This document shows positions 27,265-37,232 of a stretch of 64,000 bases of DNA, piece by piece. A program made the position numbers and the translations under genes. Below the pieces are notes generated by a model. The model searched no databases. It saw only the letters and a list, made by a program, of their open reading frames with translations, and was not told the DNA's origin. Where the stretch lies: the NCBI GenBank assembly GCA_003149575.1, contig QCWG01000001.1, positions 1,269,183-1,333,182 on the forward strand, given 5' to 3'. The DNA comes from Altererythrobacter sp. XM-24bin4 (GTDB lineage Bacteria; Pseudomonadota; Alphaproteobacteria; Sphingomonadales; Sphingomonadaceae). How positions within the stretch are numbered: the stretch's first letter is position 1; every line of letters starts with the position of its first letter.

Positions 27265-27686
27265 GCGCGAGCCTCTTCCGGCGCAGCCTCGTCGCCGAGA
27301 AACTCGCTGGCAACAGTGATGTAGTTGCGGCCAGCCTTCTTCGCTGCGGCAACGGCATCGATCACACTCATCTTCTTGCGCGCTCCAGCCAGACGAATCA
27401 GCATCGGTAGGTTGATGCCGGCAATCACTTCAACATGGCCGCGATCAAGCAGCGAAATCGCCAGATTAGATGGCGTGCCGCCGAACAGATCGGTCAACAC
27501 TATTACACCCTCGCCATATTGGACCGACGAGATTGCGTCGGCAATTTCCTGGCGCCGGTTTTCCATATCGTCATTGGGGCCGATGCACACGGTGGCCACG
27601 TCTTGCTGCGGGCCGACAACATGCTCCATCGCGTCCACAAAGTGGTCGGCCAGATCGCCATGCGTGACGAGGATCAATCCGATCAT
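27261..27686 (-). CDS. PTS EIIA component, mannose-type fold
   Basis: 141 residues. It is an EIIA of the mannose family, with the phosphorylated His9 in LILVTHGDLADHF and the FGGTPSNLA turn at about 71-79. There is no EIIB or EIIC domain and no sugar permease nearby, so it is likely to pass or hold phosphate from HPr for signalling. In related bacteria this protein helps control ChvG/ChvI-linked or carbon-storage pathways. It is coupled to the HPr gene by a 4-base overlap. Confidence 0.92.
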   Translation of the reverse strand: MIGLILVTHGDLADHFVDAMEHVVGPQQDVATVCIGPNDDMENRRQEIADAISSVQYGEGVIVLTDLFGGTPSNLAISLLDRGHVEVIAGINLPMLIRLAGARKKMSVIDAVAAAKKAGRNYITVASEFLGDEAAPEEARA

Positions 27687-27747
27687 GAGAGTGTGCGAAG
27701 TCCGTTCATTCCTGCGGCGCGACGCCGTATGGTGTTTCTATTGGTGC

Positions 27748-28659
27748 TCAACGCCTTGCCCCTTCGATCTCGTCGCTGGTGCGTGAACCCAGATTGCGGT
27801 GGCGGACAGTGGGCGAAAATCCTGCCTCGCGCAAGCCTTCTGCGATGTGTTCGGCGGTGAAGACAGAACGATGGCGTCCGCCGGTGCAGCCAAAGGCAAT
27901 GTGAACATACGATTTGCCCTGCGCCTGATATCTTGGCAGCAAATCCGTGATCAGCGGGAGAATTTGAGAGGTGGCGGATTTGAAGCCCGGATCATTCCTG
28001 ATGTGATCACCCACGGCTTTGTCGAGCCCGGTCAGTTCACGTAATCCGTCTACCCAATGCGGGTTATCAAGGAATCGCATGTCAAACACGAGATCGGCGA
28101 GCGGAGGGTGGCCTTTGGCAAACCCAAAGCTTGAGACCGTTACCGTCATCGGAGTGCTGGGGGACTGTGAATAGAGTTCGCGCAGTTTCTGCTGCAACTC
28201 GTTCGGATTGAAACTGGTGGTGTCGATAACGACTTCGGCCCAGTTCCTGAGCGGTGCCAACAGATCGCGTTCCGCACGTATTCCCTCTGTTAGTGGACGC
28301 CCGCTTGCGAGTGCATGGCGGCGGCGCGTTTCATTGTAGCGTCGCTCCAATTCTTCGGTCGAGCAGTCAATGAACATAGTCGAGATTGAGGCGTTCTGAT
28401 GAGATAACCTATCGACTAATCCGATTATCTCGTCCGGTACAAACCCGCGTGTGCGTGAATCAAATCCGATAGCAATGGGCGTGCCTGACAAGCCAGGAGC
28501 AGCTGTCATTGTCTTGAGAAATCGCACCGGGAGATTGTCGATTGCTTCCCAACCCAAATCCTCCAGCACATCGAGTGCAGTGGACTTTCCGGCACCCAAC
28601 ATGCCTGTGACCAGCAGGATGTGCTGTGGCGCCGAGTCGAGGTGATCGGTGGAGCTCAT
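27748..28659 (-). CDS. rapZ: RapZ-type RNase adapter/P-loop protein
   Basis: A 303-residue GTP/ATP-binding protein (YvcJ/RapZ family) with a P-loop GMLGAGKS (19-26) and the C-terminal HIAFGCTGGRHRSV motif. In enterobacteria RapZ senses glucosamine-6-phosphate and brings RNase E to a small RNA; in alphaproteobacteria the target is not clear from sequence. It sits between HprK (11 bases) and the EIIA gene, the usual setting of this family in alphaproteobacteria, and so is likely to be co-transcribed. Confidence 0.93.
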   Translation of the reverse strand: MSSTDHLDSAPQHILLVTGMLGAGKSTALDVLEDLGWEAIDNLPVRFLKTMTAAPGLSGTPIAIGFDSRTRGFVPDEIIGLVDRLSHQNASISTMFIDCSTEELERRYNETRRRHALASGRPLTEGIRAERDLLAPLRNWAEVVIDTTSFNPNELQQKLRELYSQSPSTPMTVTVSSFGFAKGHPPLADLVFDMRFLDNPHWVDGLRELTGLDKAVGDHIRNDPGFKSATSQILPLITDLLPRYQAQGKSYVHIAFGCTGGRHRSVFTAEHIAEGLREAGFSPTVRHRNLGSRTSDEIEGARR

Positions 28660-28670
28660 GGTGATCGACG

Positions 28671-29099
28671 CTAGAAGCTAAGCCCATGTTTGCGCAATGC
28701 CCATTCGGCGCGGGTCGCTTGAATTGCATCGCCTCTACGGAAGGGCAGAACCGGGACAATGCAGTCGAATATTTCGCGCTGCTCAAGGATTTCGGGAAGT
28801 CTTGAACCTTCGGCCTCGAGCAAAAGAATCAAGGCAAGCGGCGCGGATGTGGTTTCCAGGTTCACAATACCGACGCCGCGGATCTCCATTTTCCCCTCAA
28901 TGTTTGGCGGAGGTCTGGCTATCACTTGGTCGCTGCCGTTTGCGAGACACACGCCGTCATCTCCGATCAGCACTGCACCGCGATCGACCAATGCGAGCGC
29001 CAGGCTGCTCTTGCCACTTCCCGGAGGGCCTTCAATCAGGACGGCACGACCGTCGATCGCAACCGCGCTAACGCCTATCAGAGTTTTGCCATCGCTCAT
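28671..29099 (-). CDS. hprK: Short HPr kinase/phosphorylase
   Basis: 142 residues: only the kinase domain, as typical for alphaproteobacteria, about half the Gram-positive length. The P-loop GPPGSGKSS (24-32), the GDDGV loop and the signature MEIRGVGIVNL (about 70-80) are intact. It phosphorylates or dephosphorylates the regulatory Ser of HPr in response to metabolites. Its start overlaps the stop of chvG by four bases, so sensor and kinase are probably translated together. Confidence 0.92.
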   Translation of the reverse strand: MSDGKTLIGVSAVAIDGRAVLIEGPPGSGKSSLALALVDRGAVLIGDDGVCLANGSDQVIARPPPNIEGKMEIRGVGIVNLETTSAPLALILLLEAEGSRLPEILEQREIFDCIVPVLPFRRGDAIQATRAEWALRKHGLSF

Positions 29100-30664
29100 C
29101 GCGCCGCTGGCATCTCGAAACGCATGAAGGCGCCGTCTGCGCCGTCGGGCCGGCTTTCTGCGATTAACCGCCCGTCATGAGCTTCTGCAATGGCGCGTGC
29201 GATAGCAAGGCCGAGGCCAGAGTGATTGCCAAAGCTTTCCGCCTCGGGCCGAACCGAGTGAAATCGTTCGAACACTTTCTCTCTCTCATCTTCCGGAATG
29301 CCTGGCCCAGCATCACAGACCGTAATTGCCACACAGTCTCCATCATTGCTGATATCGACAAGGATGGGCGCGTCGACTGGCGAGAATGATACGGCATTGT
29401 CGAGCAGGTTTTCGATCACGCGTTCCAGGCGCGGCGCAACTCCGGTTACGATTGCCGCATGACCGCGGCTAGTGATCTCGATCTGGTGGTCCGCGTTCTC
29501 GGCGCGGGTTTCGCGTGAGCCGACGATTGCCTTTATCAATTGCGTCATATCGATGCGTTCACGCTTCGCCCGCGACATTTCTGCATCGATCCGGCTGGCG
29601 TCAGAAATCTCGGAAACCAGGCGATCAATCCGTCGCACGTCATGGGTGGCGACAGCGAGCAATTGGTTGCGCAGTTCCGGGTCTTCCACGCGGGGAAGAG
29701 ATTCCATTGCGCTGCGCAGGCTCGCCAGTGGGTTCTTGATCTCGTGCGCGACGTCGGCGGCAAAACTGTCGACGGCATCGATGCGATGCCTCAATGCGCT
29801 CGTCATATCAGAGACGGAGCGTGCGAGTGTGCCGATCTCATCGCGGCGATTCGGTAGACGTGGCACCTCTACTTCGCGGTCGCGGCCTTGGCGTACCTTT
29901 GCCGCCGCTGATGATAGCAACCTGATCGGCGCGACGATAGTCCGCGCAAGAAAGAGCGAAAGCAGGATCGAAGCTACCAGAACGAGCAGCACAGCCAGGC
30001 CAAGCGTTGAACGGGCCGCGCGAACAGACTCAGTGATGTCTACCGCATTGCGGGTGGTCAACAGCGTGGCGCCATTCAAGCCCACCGGCGCTGCAGCAGT
30101 GATAACTGGTGTTCCGTCGAGCCAGTCATACAACGTGATCTGGCTCACCCCTTCGTCGCGTGCGCGAACAACCTCTGGCCAAGCATCCGCACGCTGCGAT
30201 TCGGGTTCGATATAGTCAGTCACCGGTTCAGCGCTGACAATCGTATCTAGGGCTCGATCAAGCCAGCGGGCGAAGCGCTCACCGGGCGGTTCATCGCCGG
30301 GCTGATCGAGTTGGAAAGAGGGTTCATCGAGCGCGAAACTATCCGCCCACAGCAAGCCTTCCGCATCGAACATGCGGAGCCGCATGCGCTGTTCTTTACC
30401 GATCTGCACGAGCAAGGCTTCCTGACGTGTCCGCGAAGCACCAGCGAGCGCTTCAGCGGTGATCTGCGCTTCGATCCGCGCCAGCTTGTAGCGCTCGTTG
30501 AGGAGCTGGGTACGGTAGGTGTCGAGGTAAAAGATGCCGCCGCCCAAAAAGAGCAGAGGAAGAATGTTCACAGCCAGGATCCGCGAAGTCAGCGACAGGC
30601 GGGAACTCCAGCCCAGCCGGTCAATTGCCGGGGCCAAGGCTGATGGACGCGCGGGATCAGCCAT
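29096..30664 (-). CDS. chvG: ChvG-type sensor histidine kinase
   Basis: A 522-residue membrane kinase of the ChvG/ExoS family. It has an N-terminal transmembrane helix (about 30-50), a periplasmic domain (about 50-230), a second helix (about 235-255), HAMP, the H-box [13 protein letters not shown] with the phosphorylated His, the N-box ENLLDNAV, and G-boxes [10 protein letters not shown] and [10 protein letters not shown]. In rhizobia it senses acid and envelope stress. The start ATG at 30664 overlaps the end of chvI by eight bases; the longer frame upstream would run through chvI and is not supported. Confidence 0.93.
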   Translation of the reverse strand: MADPARPSALAPAIDRLGWSSRLSLTSRILAVNILPLLFLGGGIFYLDTYRTQLLNERYKLARIEAQITAEALAGASRTRQEALLVQIGKEQRMRLRMFDAEGLLWADSFALDEPSFQLDQPGDEPPGERFARWLDRALDTIVSAEPVTDYIEPESQRADAWPEVVRARDEGVSQITLYDWLDGTPVITAAAPVGLNGATLLTTRNAVDITESVRAARSTLGLAVLLVLVASILLSLFLARTIVAPIRLLSSAAAKVRQGRDREVEVPRLPNRRDEIGTLARSVSDMTSALRHRIDAVDSFAADVAHEIKNPLASLRSAMESLPRVEDPELRNQLLAVATHDVRRIDRLVSEISDASRIDAEMSRAKRERIDMTQLIKAIVGSRETRAENADHQIEITSRGHAAIVTGVAPRLERVIENLLDNAVSFSPVDAPILVDISNDGDCVAITVCDAGPGIPEDEREKVFERFHSVRPEAESFGNHSGLGLAIARAIAEAHDGRLIAESRPDGADGAFMRFEMPAAR

Positions 30665-31409
30665 CTGTGAAACTATACCCTGCACCGTAAAGCGTTTCGA
30701 TTGCGCTGAAATCGTCGTCGACCTGGCGGAACTTGCGGCGCATCCGCTTGATATGGCTGTCGATTGTTCGGTCATCGACGAAGACATCATCCGGGTATGC
30801 CGCATCCATGAGTTGGTTTCGGCTCTTGATGACCCCGGGACGGCCCGCAAGCGCTTCAAGGATCAGAAACTCCGTGACAGTCAGCGAAACGGGCTGCTCG
30901 TTCCATGTTACATGATGCCGTGACGGGTCCATATAGAGACGTCCGCGTGCAATGACTGTTTGCCGCTGATCGGAATTGCCTGGGTCGCTTTGTTCGCCCG
31001 CATTGATATGATCAGCGCGTCGCAAAATTGCGCGGATGCGAGCCAGCAAAAGACGCAAGCTGAATGGCTTGGCGATGTAGTCATCGGCGCCCAACTCTAG
31101 CCCGATCTCCTCGTCGCGCTCGTCATCCTTGCTGGTCAGGAATATGACAGGCAGGGCAGACTCGCGCCGAACGCGGCGCAGCAACTCCAGCCCGTCCATC
31201 TTTGGCATCTTGATATCGAACACGGCCAGATCTGGCGGATTGTCCAGCAAGGCCTTCAAGGCCGTTTCGCCATCCGAATAAACGCGAGTGGTGAACCCTT
31301 CCGCTTGAAGCGCAATCGAAACCGACGTCAGGATGTTGCGGTCGTCGTCGACCAGCGCGATCACAGATTTCTCGCTTGTTTGGCCAGATTCGGCCGCAGA
31401 ATTGTCCAT
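30657..31409 (-). CDS. chvI: ChvI-type response regulator
   Basis: An OmpR-class regulator: receiver domain with LVDDDRN and the phosphorylated Asp in [12 protein letters not shown], Lys in [12 protein letters not shown], then a winged helix ending in [13 protein letters not shown] and [10 protein letters not shown]. It pairs with the overlapping chvG. The first ATGs are ambiguous; I chose the one opening MDNSAAESG, with AAAGGG before it, giving 250 residues; the frame runs back to a TTG at 31442. Divergent from pckA, the same arrangement as in rhizobia, where ChvI acts at this region. Confidence 0.92.
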   Translation of the reverse strand: MDNSAAESGQTSEKSVIALVDDDRNILTSVSIALQAEGFTTRVYSDGETALKALLDNPPDLAVFDIKMPKMDGLELLRRVRRESALPVIFLTSKDDERDEEIGLELGADDYIAKPFSLRLLLARIRAILRRADHINAGEQSDPGNSDQRQTVIARGRLYMDPSRHHVTWNEQPVSLTVTEFLILEALAGRPGVIKSRNQLMDAAYPDDVFVDDRTIDSHIKRMRRKFRQVDDDFSAIETLYGAGYSFTDG

Positions 31410-31672
31410 TTCTGGCCCTTTCATCGCGCTATCCATACGCAATTAGCGTGTCCGGCGAAATGAAACAACGAATGGTCGCAAGAATCGGACAGATTGTGGC
31501 TATATGGCGCTCGTGGTTTGACCTCACCTAAGCTCCAGACTAGAGAACAACTCGATTCCGCACATTCGTATGCATAGCTCATCTATGGGCCCGTGCATGC
31601 AACGGCGCATTGAAGCAAAACACAGGCCTGATTGCAGCTCAGGTCAGTTCCGGAAGCATCCAGGAGAATCGC
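31410..31672. promoter_or_regulatory. Divergent control region between chvI and pckA
   Basis: About 260 bases between the first codons of two divergent genes, so it must hold both promoters. It contains clustered short palindromes (for example GCATGC near 31595) but no box I can assign with confidence. In relatives ChvI and carbon status act on pckA, so a ChvI operator would be expected here. The pckA ribosome site AGGAGAATCGC lies at its right end. Confidence 0.5.
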
Positions 31673-33277
31673 GTGTCCATTTCGCTTGCCGTTCCCTTGT
31701 CCGCCCAGGGCATTGAAACCGCCTCTCGCATTCACTCAAACCTCGGCACACCGCAACTGGTCGAGCAAGCATTAGCCAGGGGCGAAGGCGAACTGTCGCG
31801 CCATGGCGCGCTGGTTGTGCAAACCGGCCCGCACACAGGTCGCAGCGCGAAAGACAAATTCATCGTTCGCGATGCAGAGACTGAAGACAGCGTCTGGTGG
31901 GGAAAAGTCAACGCCAGCATGACGCCTGAGCATTTCGCCGCGCTGAAGGAAGACTTTCTGGCTGCGCTCAAGGAGAAGGACGAGCTTTTCGTTGCGGACC
32001 TTTTCGGTGGTTCACAGCCGGAATACCGCGTAAATGTGCGTGTGATCAACGAGCTTGCTTGGCACAATCTGTTCATCCGCACGATGCTGGTTCGCCCGAC
32101 TGCGGATCAACTGGCTGACTTCGCGCCTGAATACACGATCATTGATCTGCCAAGCTTCCGCGCTGATCCGGAACGCCACGGCACTCGCAGCGAAACTGTG
32201 ATTGCTGTGAACCTTAGTGAGAAACTGATCCTGATCGGCGGCACACGCTACGCCGGAGAGATGAAGAAGAGTGTCTTCGGCATTCTCAATTATCTGCTGC
32301 CGACCAAGGGTGTGATGCCGATGCACTGTTCGGCCAATGTCGGCGCAGACGGCAAGACTGCCGTCTTCTTCGGATTGTCCGGAACTGGCAAAACAACGCT
32401 TTCTGCAGACGCAAGCCGCACGCTGATCGGTGATGACGAGCATGGCTGGTCAGACACCGCGGTCTTCAATTTTGAAGGGGGCTGCTATGCCAAGATGATC
32501 CGCCTGTCTGAAGAGGCTGAACCGGAGATCTACGCAACAACACGACGGTTTGGCACAGTGCTCGAAAATGTCGTGATGGATCCGCAGACCCGCGAACTCG
32601 ATTTCGATGACAATACGCTCGCCGAAAATACACGCGGTGCTTACCCGATCGAATTTATTCCGAACACTTCGGAACACAATCTCGGACCGGTGCCCAGCAA
32701 TGTTATCATGCTGACCGCTGATGCATTTGGCGTTTTGCCTCCGATCGCCCGGCTTACACCCGATCAGGCCATGTATCACTTCCTGTCGGGCTATACCGCA
32801 AAGGTAGCGGGTACAGAAATCGGCGTGACCGAGCCTGAAGCCACCTTCAGCACATGTTTCGGGGCACCGTTCATGCCGCGCCACCCGAGCGTTTACGGCA
32901 ATCTTCTGAAAGAACGCATCGCCAAGGGCGGCGTTGCGTGCTGGCTGGTCAACACCGGCTGGACCGGCGGCAAATATGGCGTGGGCAATCGTATGCCGAT
33001 CAAAGCGACGCGCGCACTGCTTAATGCAGCGCTCGATGGAAGCTTGAATGATGTCGAGTTCCGCAGGGACGTGAATTTCGGCTTCGATGTGCCGGTTGCC
33101 GTTCCGGGAGTGGACACCGCGATCCTCGATCCGCGCGGCACATGGACCGACAAGGAAGAGTATGACCGCACCGCTGAGAAGCTGGTGAAGCTGTTCGTTG
33201 AGAATTTTGCGCAGTTTGCAGATCACGTTGATCAAGGTGTTCGCGAAGCTGCTCCGCGCAGCATTGTTGCCGCCTGA
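31673..33277 (+). CDS. pckA: Phosphoenolpyruvate carboxykinase (ATP)
   Basis: Converts oxaloacetate to phosphoenolpyruvate with ATP, the entry to gluconeogenesis. The 534-residue protein has the kinase-1a motif GLSGTGKTT (234-242), the metal-binding GDDEHGW and the C-terminal adenine region. The GTG start at 31673 was chosen because AGGAGAATCGC precedes it directly; an open frame reaching back to a TTG at 31610 has no ribosome site. It faces the ChvG/ChvI genes and ends at a clear terminator. Confidence 0.96.
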   Translation: MSISLAVPLSAQGIETASRIHSNLGTPQLVEQALARGEGELSRHGALVVQTGPHTGRSAKDKFIVRDAETEDSVWWGKVNASMTPEHFAALKEDFLAALKEKDELFVADLFGGSQPEYRVNVRVINELAWHNLFIRTMLVRPTADQLADFAPEYTIIDLPSFRADPERHGTRSETVIAVNLSEKLILIGGTRYAGEMKKSVFGILNYLLPTKGVMPMHCSANVGADGKTAVFFGLSGTGKTTLSADASRTLIGDDEHGWSDTAVFNFEGGCYAKMIRLSEEAEPEIYATTRRFGTVLENVVMDPQTRELDFDDNTLAENTRGAYPIEFIPNTSEHNLGPVPSNVIMLTADAFGVLPPIARLTPDQAMYHFLSGYTAKVAGTEIGVTEPEATFSTCFGAPFMPRHPSVYGNLLKERIAKGGVACWLVNTGWTGGKYGVGNRMPIKATRALLNAALDGSLNDVEFRRDVNFGFDVPVAVPGVDTAILDPRGTWTDKEEYDRTAEKLVKLFVENFAQFADHVDQGVREAAPRSIVAA

Positions 33278-33301
33278 CAAGATTAACGTAGAGGAGAGGA
33301 A

Positions 33302-33334
33302 GGCCTCGTTCCCATTCGGGAGCGGGCCCTTTTC
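33302..33334 (+). terminator. Terminator of pckA
   Basis: About 25 bases after the pckA stop, CTCGTTCCC (33305-33313, c/t start) pairs with GGGAGCGGG (33318-33326) around an ATTC loop, with T-G pairs in the stem, and CCCTTTTC follows. The short T-run and compact hairpin fit a Rho-independent terminator. Confidence 0.6.
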
Positions 33335-33488
33335 ATTTGTTTATTTGGCCGCAGGCGTCACAGACCTTCGGTTATCACTCAAACTTTACTCCAATGTGGT
33401 GAGAAGTCATGAGCATGTCCAACGGTGTAGTTACCGCCAGTGTTAATTCCTGCATCATTGCCATGTGTGGCTAGAGCAATAATCTGGA

Positions 33489-35342
33489 CTATTTTGAGGC
33501 GCTGGCAATATACCGCTCTACATTCGCTTCCAGCACGTTGAGCGGAGCGTTGCCGCCCAGCACCACAGCATCGTTGAATGCCTTGAAGTCATACGCTGCG
33601 CCCAGCTCAGCCTCGGCGCGGCTGCGCAGATCGACAATCCGGCTATGGCCAAGCTTGTATCCCGTCGCCTGGCCCGGCCAGCTGCAATAGCGGTCAACCT
33701 CGCCGCTCACTTCGATCGGTTTGGAGCCATTGCGTTCAACAAAGAAATTGACTGCACGTTCGCGGCTCCAGCCCTTGGAGTGCAGCCCGGTGTCGACCAC
33801 CATACGGCAAGCACGAAACGCGAGCGATTGCAGATAGCCCAAACGCCCAACCTTGAAATCGTCATAAGCGCCAAGCTCGTCGGCCAATTGCTCGCCGTAC
33901 AATGCCCAACCTTCGCTGAACGGGTTGAAGGCGAGGATCGAGCGGATCAAGGGCAAGCGGTTGGAATATTCGCCTTCCCATACGTGGCCGGGAATGGCCT
34001 CGTGATAGGTCAGGTCAGCCAGATCATACTTACGGTGCAGGTCTGTGCTGCGCAGATTGATCCAGAAGCGTCCGGGAATGGTGCCGTCCTTGCTACCAGC
34101 GCCGCCGTAGGCGCCCGGTGCGCCGGCTTCTTCCGCGATGGGAATTCGGGTGACCTCCAGATTGGGATCGACCAGCGTGTTGAAGGCGCGCGGCATTTGG
34201 CTCTTGATCCAGTTGATCCGGTCCCAGATGAATTCGAAGATTTCCTCGCGCCCCGCATCCCCCTCTGCAAACATATATCGCGGGTCAGAACCAAGCGCCT
34301 GCATACGCTCGCCTACAGTACCATCAGTATAACCGATCTCGCGCAAGATGGGGTCCATCCGCGAATGAAGCGCTTCGAGTTCTTCCAGACCTTGCTGGTG
34401 GATTTCATCGGGCGTCATACGTGTTGTGGTGCTTGAACGAAGCGCCCAGGCGTAAAATTCATCACCACGTGGACGGGTGGAAATCCCGGGTTCGGAAGTC
34501 GCAACTCCGCGCTCTACGCGCAATTCTTCCAACTGACGGGTTAGCGCTTCAGCGATCGGGCCGGTTTCCAGCCTGCTCGCCAGGTTCGCATGACTTTCCG
34601 GCATACCGGCCTCACGCAATCTTGCACGCAGAGGTTCCGCGAACAGTTCGCCTTTGCCGGCGCTGGCGATGCTTTGCTCCATCTGGTTGATGGCCTTGTC
34701 GAGCAGGAAATCGGGCGGAACAACGCCCATCGCGCGCGCCGCTTTGATCCGCGCCAGTTCCCCGTCGAACGCAGTGGGAAGCTGCTGCATCCGTTCGATG
34801 TAAGCGTCGGCATCGTCGCTATCTCCCATCGGCGTGTCTGACTGCATGAAACGCGGCGCGCCGATGTAAGAACCGACATTCTGGATCACCACATAGGGTG
34901 CGGTGCGCCAGCTGCCGACGGGCGTATCGCCATAGGGCAGGGCAAAGCCGTCGAGGGCGAGCTCATATGCACTTTCGACCACTTCCAGATTGGTGCGGTT
35001 GGTGCTGTCGAGGCCATCCTTCGGAAACGCCCGCACCCGCGCCAGGTCTTCACGCAAAGTACTGGCATAGGCTTGCTGGCCTTCTGGCGATTGATCCTCA
35101 AGCTTTCCGCGAAGATAGGCATAGCGACCGGTATCAACGCCGAGCGTCGTTGCGCGGCTCGGCTCGTGATGGAGCAGATTATACGCCACCACCTCGAGCA
35201 AACGCTCAGCACCGATCGTTTGAGCCTGCGCAATCCCCTCTGGACGCGGGATCGCGGCGCAGCCAGACAAAGTAAGTGCGGTCGTCGCGCCAAGCCCGGC
35301 GAGGGTCTGGCGACGTGTGAGCGAAATGGAGCTTTTGATCAT
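33489..35342 (-). CDS. DUF885 family metallopeptidase-like lipoprotein
   Basis: 617 residues. The N terminus SLTRRQTLAGLGATTALTLSGC combines a twin-arginine-like motif with a lipobox, so it is exported and perhaps anchored. DUF885 proteins resemble M3/M32-type zinc peptidases; here the HEAIPGH motif (HExxxGH-like) and the distal EGWALYGEQLADELG give the expected zinc ligands and Glu. Substrates are probably small peptides from outside the cell. The start at MIKSSISLTRR was chosen over a longer frame that lacks a signal peptide. It is divergent from a tiny membrane protein gene. Confidence 0.85.
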   Translation of the reverse strand: MIKSSISLTRRQTLAGLGATTALTLSGCAAIPRPEGIAQAQTIGAERLLEVVAYNLLHHEPSRATTLGVDTGRYAYLRGKLEDQSPEGQQAYASTLREDLARVRAFPKDGLDSTNRTNLEVVESAYELALDGFALPYGDTPVGSWRTAPYVVIQNVGSYIGAPRFMQSDTPMGDSDDADAYIERMQQLPTAFDGELARIKAARAMGVVPPDFLLDKAINQMEQSIASAGKGELFAEPLRARLREAGMPESHANLASRLETGPIAEALTRQLEELRVERGVATSEPGISTRPRGDEFYAWALRSSTTTRMTPDEIHQQGLEELEALHSRMDPILREIGYTDGTVGERMQALGSDPRYMFAEGDAGREEIFEFIWDRINWIKSQMPRAFNTLVDPNLEVTRIPIAEEAGAPGAYGGAGSKDGTIPGRFWINLRSTDLHRKYDLADLTYHEAIPGHVWEGEYSNRLPLIRSILAFNPFSEGWALYGEQLADELGAYDDFKVGRLGYLQSLAFRACRMVVDTGLHSKGWSRERAVNFFVERNGSKPIEVSGEVDRYCSWPGQATGYKLGHSRIVDLRSRAEAELGAAYDFKAFNDAVVLGGNAPLNVLEANVERYIASASK

Positions 35343-35438
35343 GCGGTCGGTGTTAGCGAGGCGAAAGCCCGTGTCAATCTTGCCCCGTTTGCTACCGGGT
35401 GCAAATCGTCTAACGGACCATACAAGGAGTTTCACGCC

Positions 35439-35648
35439 ATGAATGCGGTATTTTCGATCATCATGTTGGCTGCGGGCGCGCTGGTCGTTGGTGCGTATCT
35501 GCTTTGGCGTAAAGGCGCACCGCTCAAGCAGCCGCTGTTGATGCTTCTGCTTGCGGTGATTGCAGTGGTGAATGTGTTGATCTGGACGCTGCCCGGATCA
35601 AGCGGAGAGGCTCCGCTTGATCAGGTGCAGCAGATCACTGGTGAGTGA
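35439..35648 (+). CDS. Small two-helix membrane protein
   Basis: 69 residues with two hydrophobic helices (about 4-22 and 32-50) and a polar Ser/Gly/Gln-rich tail. AAGGAG lies seven bases before the ATG, the clearest ribosome site in the neighbourhood. The product matches no named family I know. It lies between the divergent DUF885 gene and the convergent tonB gene, ending six bases from the latter. Confidence 0.7.
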   Translation: MNAVFSIIMLAAGALVVGAYLLWRKGAPLKQPLLMLLLAVIAVVNVLIWTLPGSSGEAPLDQVQQITGE

Positions 35649-35654
35649 TCGAAG

Positions 35655-36323
35655 TTAGTCGGGTAGCTCCCAAGAGATTGCATTGGAATAAGTGCTGGCG
35701 ACGGCTTGGCCGCTTGCATCGGTCGCAGGCCTAAATCGAGCACGTTTGGCGATCAGCTGGCATGTCGCATTGTCCAACGTATTATGCCCGGTTGAGCGCG
35801 TGATCTCACAGCCTGTGACGCGCCCGCTTGCATTGATCTCAAGCGAGAAACGCGCAGTGCCGGTCCAATCGCGATTGATCCAGACGGTTCGATAGTCGCT
35901 CTCCGTCACCCAACGGCCCGGATCATTGCGCGGCGTGGCGACCGCCGGCTTGATCGAGCCGAAGCCTGGGCCGGTGTCAATCGGCGGCAAGGCGAAGGGG
36001 ATTACCTCGCCACCGATCGGGGGCAATTGTTCAATTGGCTTCACTGTCCAGTCCGAAGTCGGGATTTCAATCGGGCGTTCCGGCGCCACCAATTGAGTGG
36101 AAGCTGTGTCTTGCTGCGGTTTGGGTTCGACGATTTCCTCTGGCGGTGGTGGGGGCGGAAGTTTGACCGTTATGCCTTTAATGGGCTTATGCTTTGGCGG
36201 CAGGATGATGTCTTTTACCGCCAATCCCGAGATAAAAATTGCGCCCAGCGCTGCGGGCAGGATTATCGCGCCTGCCATGCCAGCGCTGCTTTCCTTCAGG
36301 CTCTTCTGATCTGCAAATGCCAT
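35655..36323 (-). CDS. tonB: TonB energy transducer
   Basis: 222 residues. It spans the periplasm, coupling the proton motive force to outer-membrane receptors. An N-terminal helix (about 18-38) is followed by the proline-rich LPPPPPPEEIVEPKP stretch and a C-terminal TonB domain ending in YSNAISWELPD, with the EINASGRVTGCEITRSTGHN core. Cys residues in that domain could form a disulfide. The GAGAGGAG ribosome site marks the start at MAFADQKS. exbB/exbD are not adjacent. A Zur-like box lies about 85 bases upstream. Confidence 0.9.
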   Translation of the reverse strand: MAFADQKSLKESSAGMAGAIILPAALGAIFISGLAVKDIILPPKHKPIKGITVKLPPPPPPEEIVEPKPQQDTASTQLVAPERPIEIPTSDWTVKPIEQLPPIGGEVIPFALPPIDTGPGFGSIKPAVATPRNDPGRWVTESDYRTVWINRDWTGTARFSLEINASGRVTGCEITRSTGHNTLDNATCQLIAKRARFRPATDASGQAVASTYSNAISWELPD

Positions 36324-36407
36324 GTTTTCGGCTCCTCTCTTTCCAAAGCGGGGCCGCATCGGGGCTTTTCTGCCATTTATGGACCTGCAAGCGGCGCCAC
36401 AAATAAA

Positions 36408-36424
36408 ATGTTACAACATAACAT
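36408..36424 (-). promoter_or_regulatory. Candidate Zur operator upstream of tonB
   Basis: The 17-base sequence read on the minus strand is ATGTTATGTTGTAACAT. It matches the proteobacterial Zur consensus (ATGTTAT, 3 bases, ATAACAT) at all but about two defined positions and is itself a near-palindrome. It lies in an AT-rich stretch 85-100 bases before the tonB start, a fitting operator place. It could equally be a site for another Fur-family regulator. Confidence 0.45.
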
Positions 36425-36530
36425 AAATTGATGCAAGGCATGTTCATTTACGCGCGCGTTCGCACAATTAAGTGTTTGATTAACAGATGAACTGTGCGCG
36501 TCGACGCAGAACTCTGCGCCGCTTACGTCA

Positions 36531-37187
36531 TCACTTGATCGGACAGTCCGGATCGAGTCGGAAGTCGAGATAATTATCGACTGAGCCCATCAGATCTTCG
36601 ATTTCGTTCTCGAAGAAGTGGTTGGCGCGCGGGATCTCTTCATGATGGATCGTGATGTGCTTTTGCGTGCGCAACTTATCGACCAGCTTCTGCACGGCGG
36701 TCGGTTGCACCACCGTGTCCGCGGCACCTTGAATGAAGATGCCCGAAGCCGGGCAGGGCGCAAGGAAGCTGAAGTCATACATGTTAGCGGGCGGTGCGAC
36801 CGAGATGAATCCGCGCACTTCGGGGCGGCGCATCAGCAACTGCATGCCGATCAAAGCGCCGAAGCTGTAACCGGCAACCCAAGTGGTTTGCGCCTCTGGG
36901 TGGATCGACTGAACCCAATCGAGCGCAGATGCTGCATCGCTGAGTTCGCCAATACCGTTGTCAAAGCTGCCCTGACTGCGGCCGACACCGCGAAAGTTGA
37001 AGCGCAGCGTTGCAAAGCCGCGATCGCTGAAGGTCTTGTACATCCGCTGCACAATGCGATCGTTCATTGTGCCGCCACCTTCGGGGTGCGGATGCAGAAT
37101 CATTGCGACCGGTGCACGCGGGCGCGGTGGTGGAGAGAAACGACCTTCAAGACGGCCTTCGGGGCCGGGAAAGATGACTGAGGGCAT
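36531..37187 (-). CDS. Alpha/beta hydrolase (dienelactone-hydrolase-like)
   Basis: 218 residues of the alpha/beta-hydrolase fold. The nucleophile elbow is GYSFGAL with the Ser, an Asp lies in QGAADTVV and the His in PRANHFF. The opening MPSVIFPGPEGRLEG is typical of the CocE/NonD-like group found beside Fe-S assembly genes in alphaproteobacteria. Substrate unknown. It is divergent from the first cysteine desulfurase, with which such proteins are often linked. Confidence 0.85.
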   Translation of the reverse strand: MPSVIFPGPEGRLEGRFSPPPRPRAPVAMILHPHPEGGGTMNDRIVQRMYKTFSDRGFATLRFNFRGVGRSQGSFDNGIGELSDAASALDWVQSIHPEAQTTWVAGYSFGALIGMQLLMRRPEVRGFISVAPPANMYDFSFLAPCPASGIFIQGAADTVVQPTAVQKLVDKLRTQKHITIHHEEIPRANHFFENEIEDLMGSVDNYLDFRLDPDCPIK

Positions 37188-37232
37188 CGGGAAACCTGCC
37201 AGAAAAGAGTTGGCGCATTGGCCGGGTGGCAC

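Noticed and set aside
29545-30215. Plus-strand frames opposite chvG
   Set aside because: They are mirror readings of a long, well-conserved histidine kinase gene and have no ribosome sites.
35073-35438. Longer reading frame leading into the 69-residue membrane protein
   Set aside because: It runs antisense to the DUF885 gene and its signal peptide; the internal ATG at 35439 has an excellent AAGGAG site.
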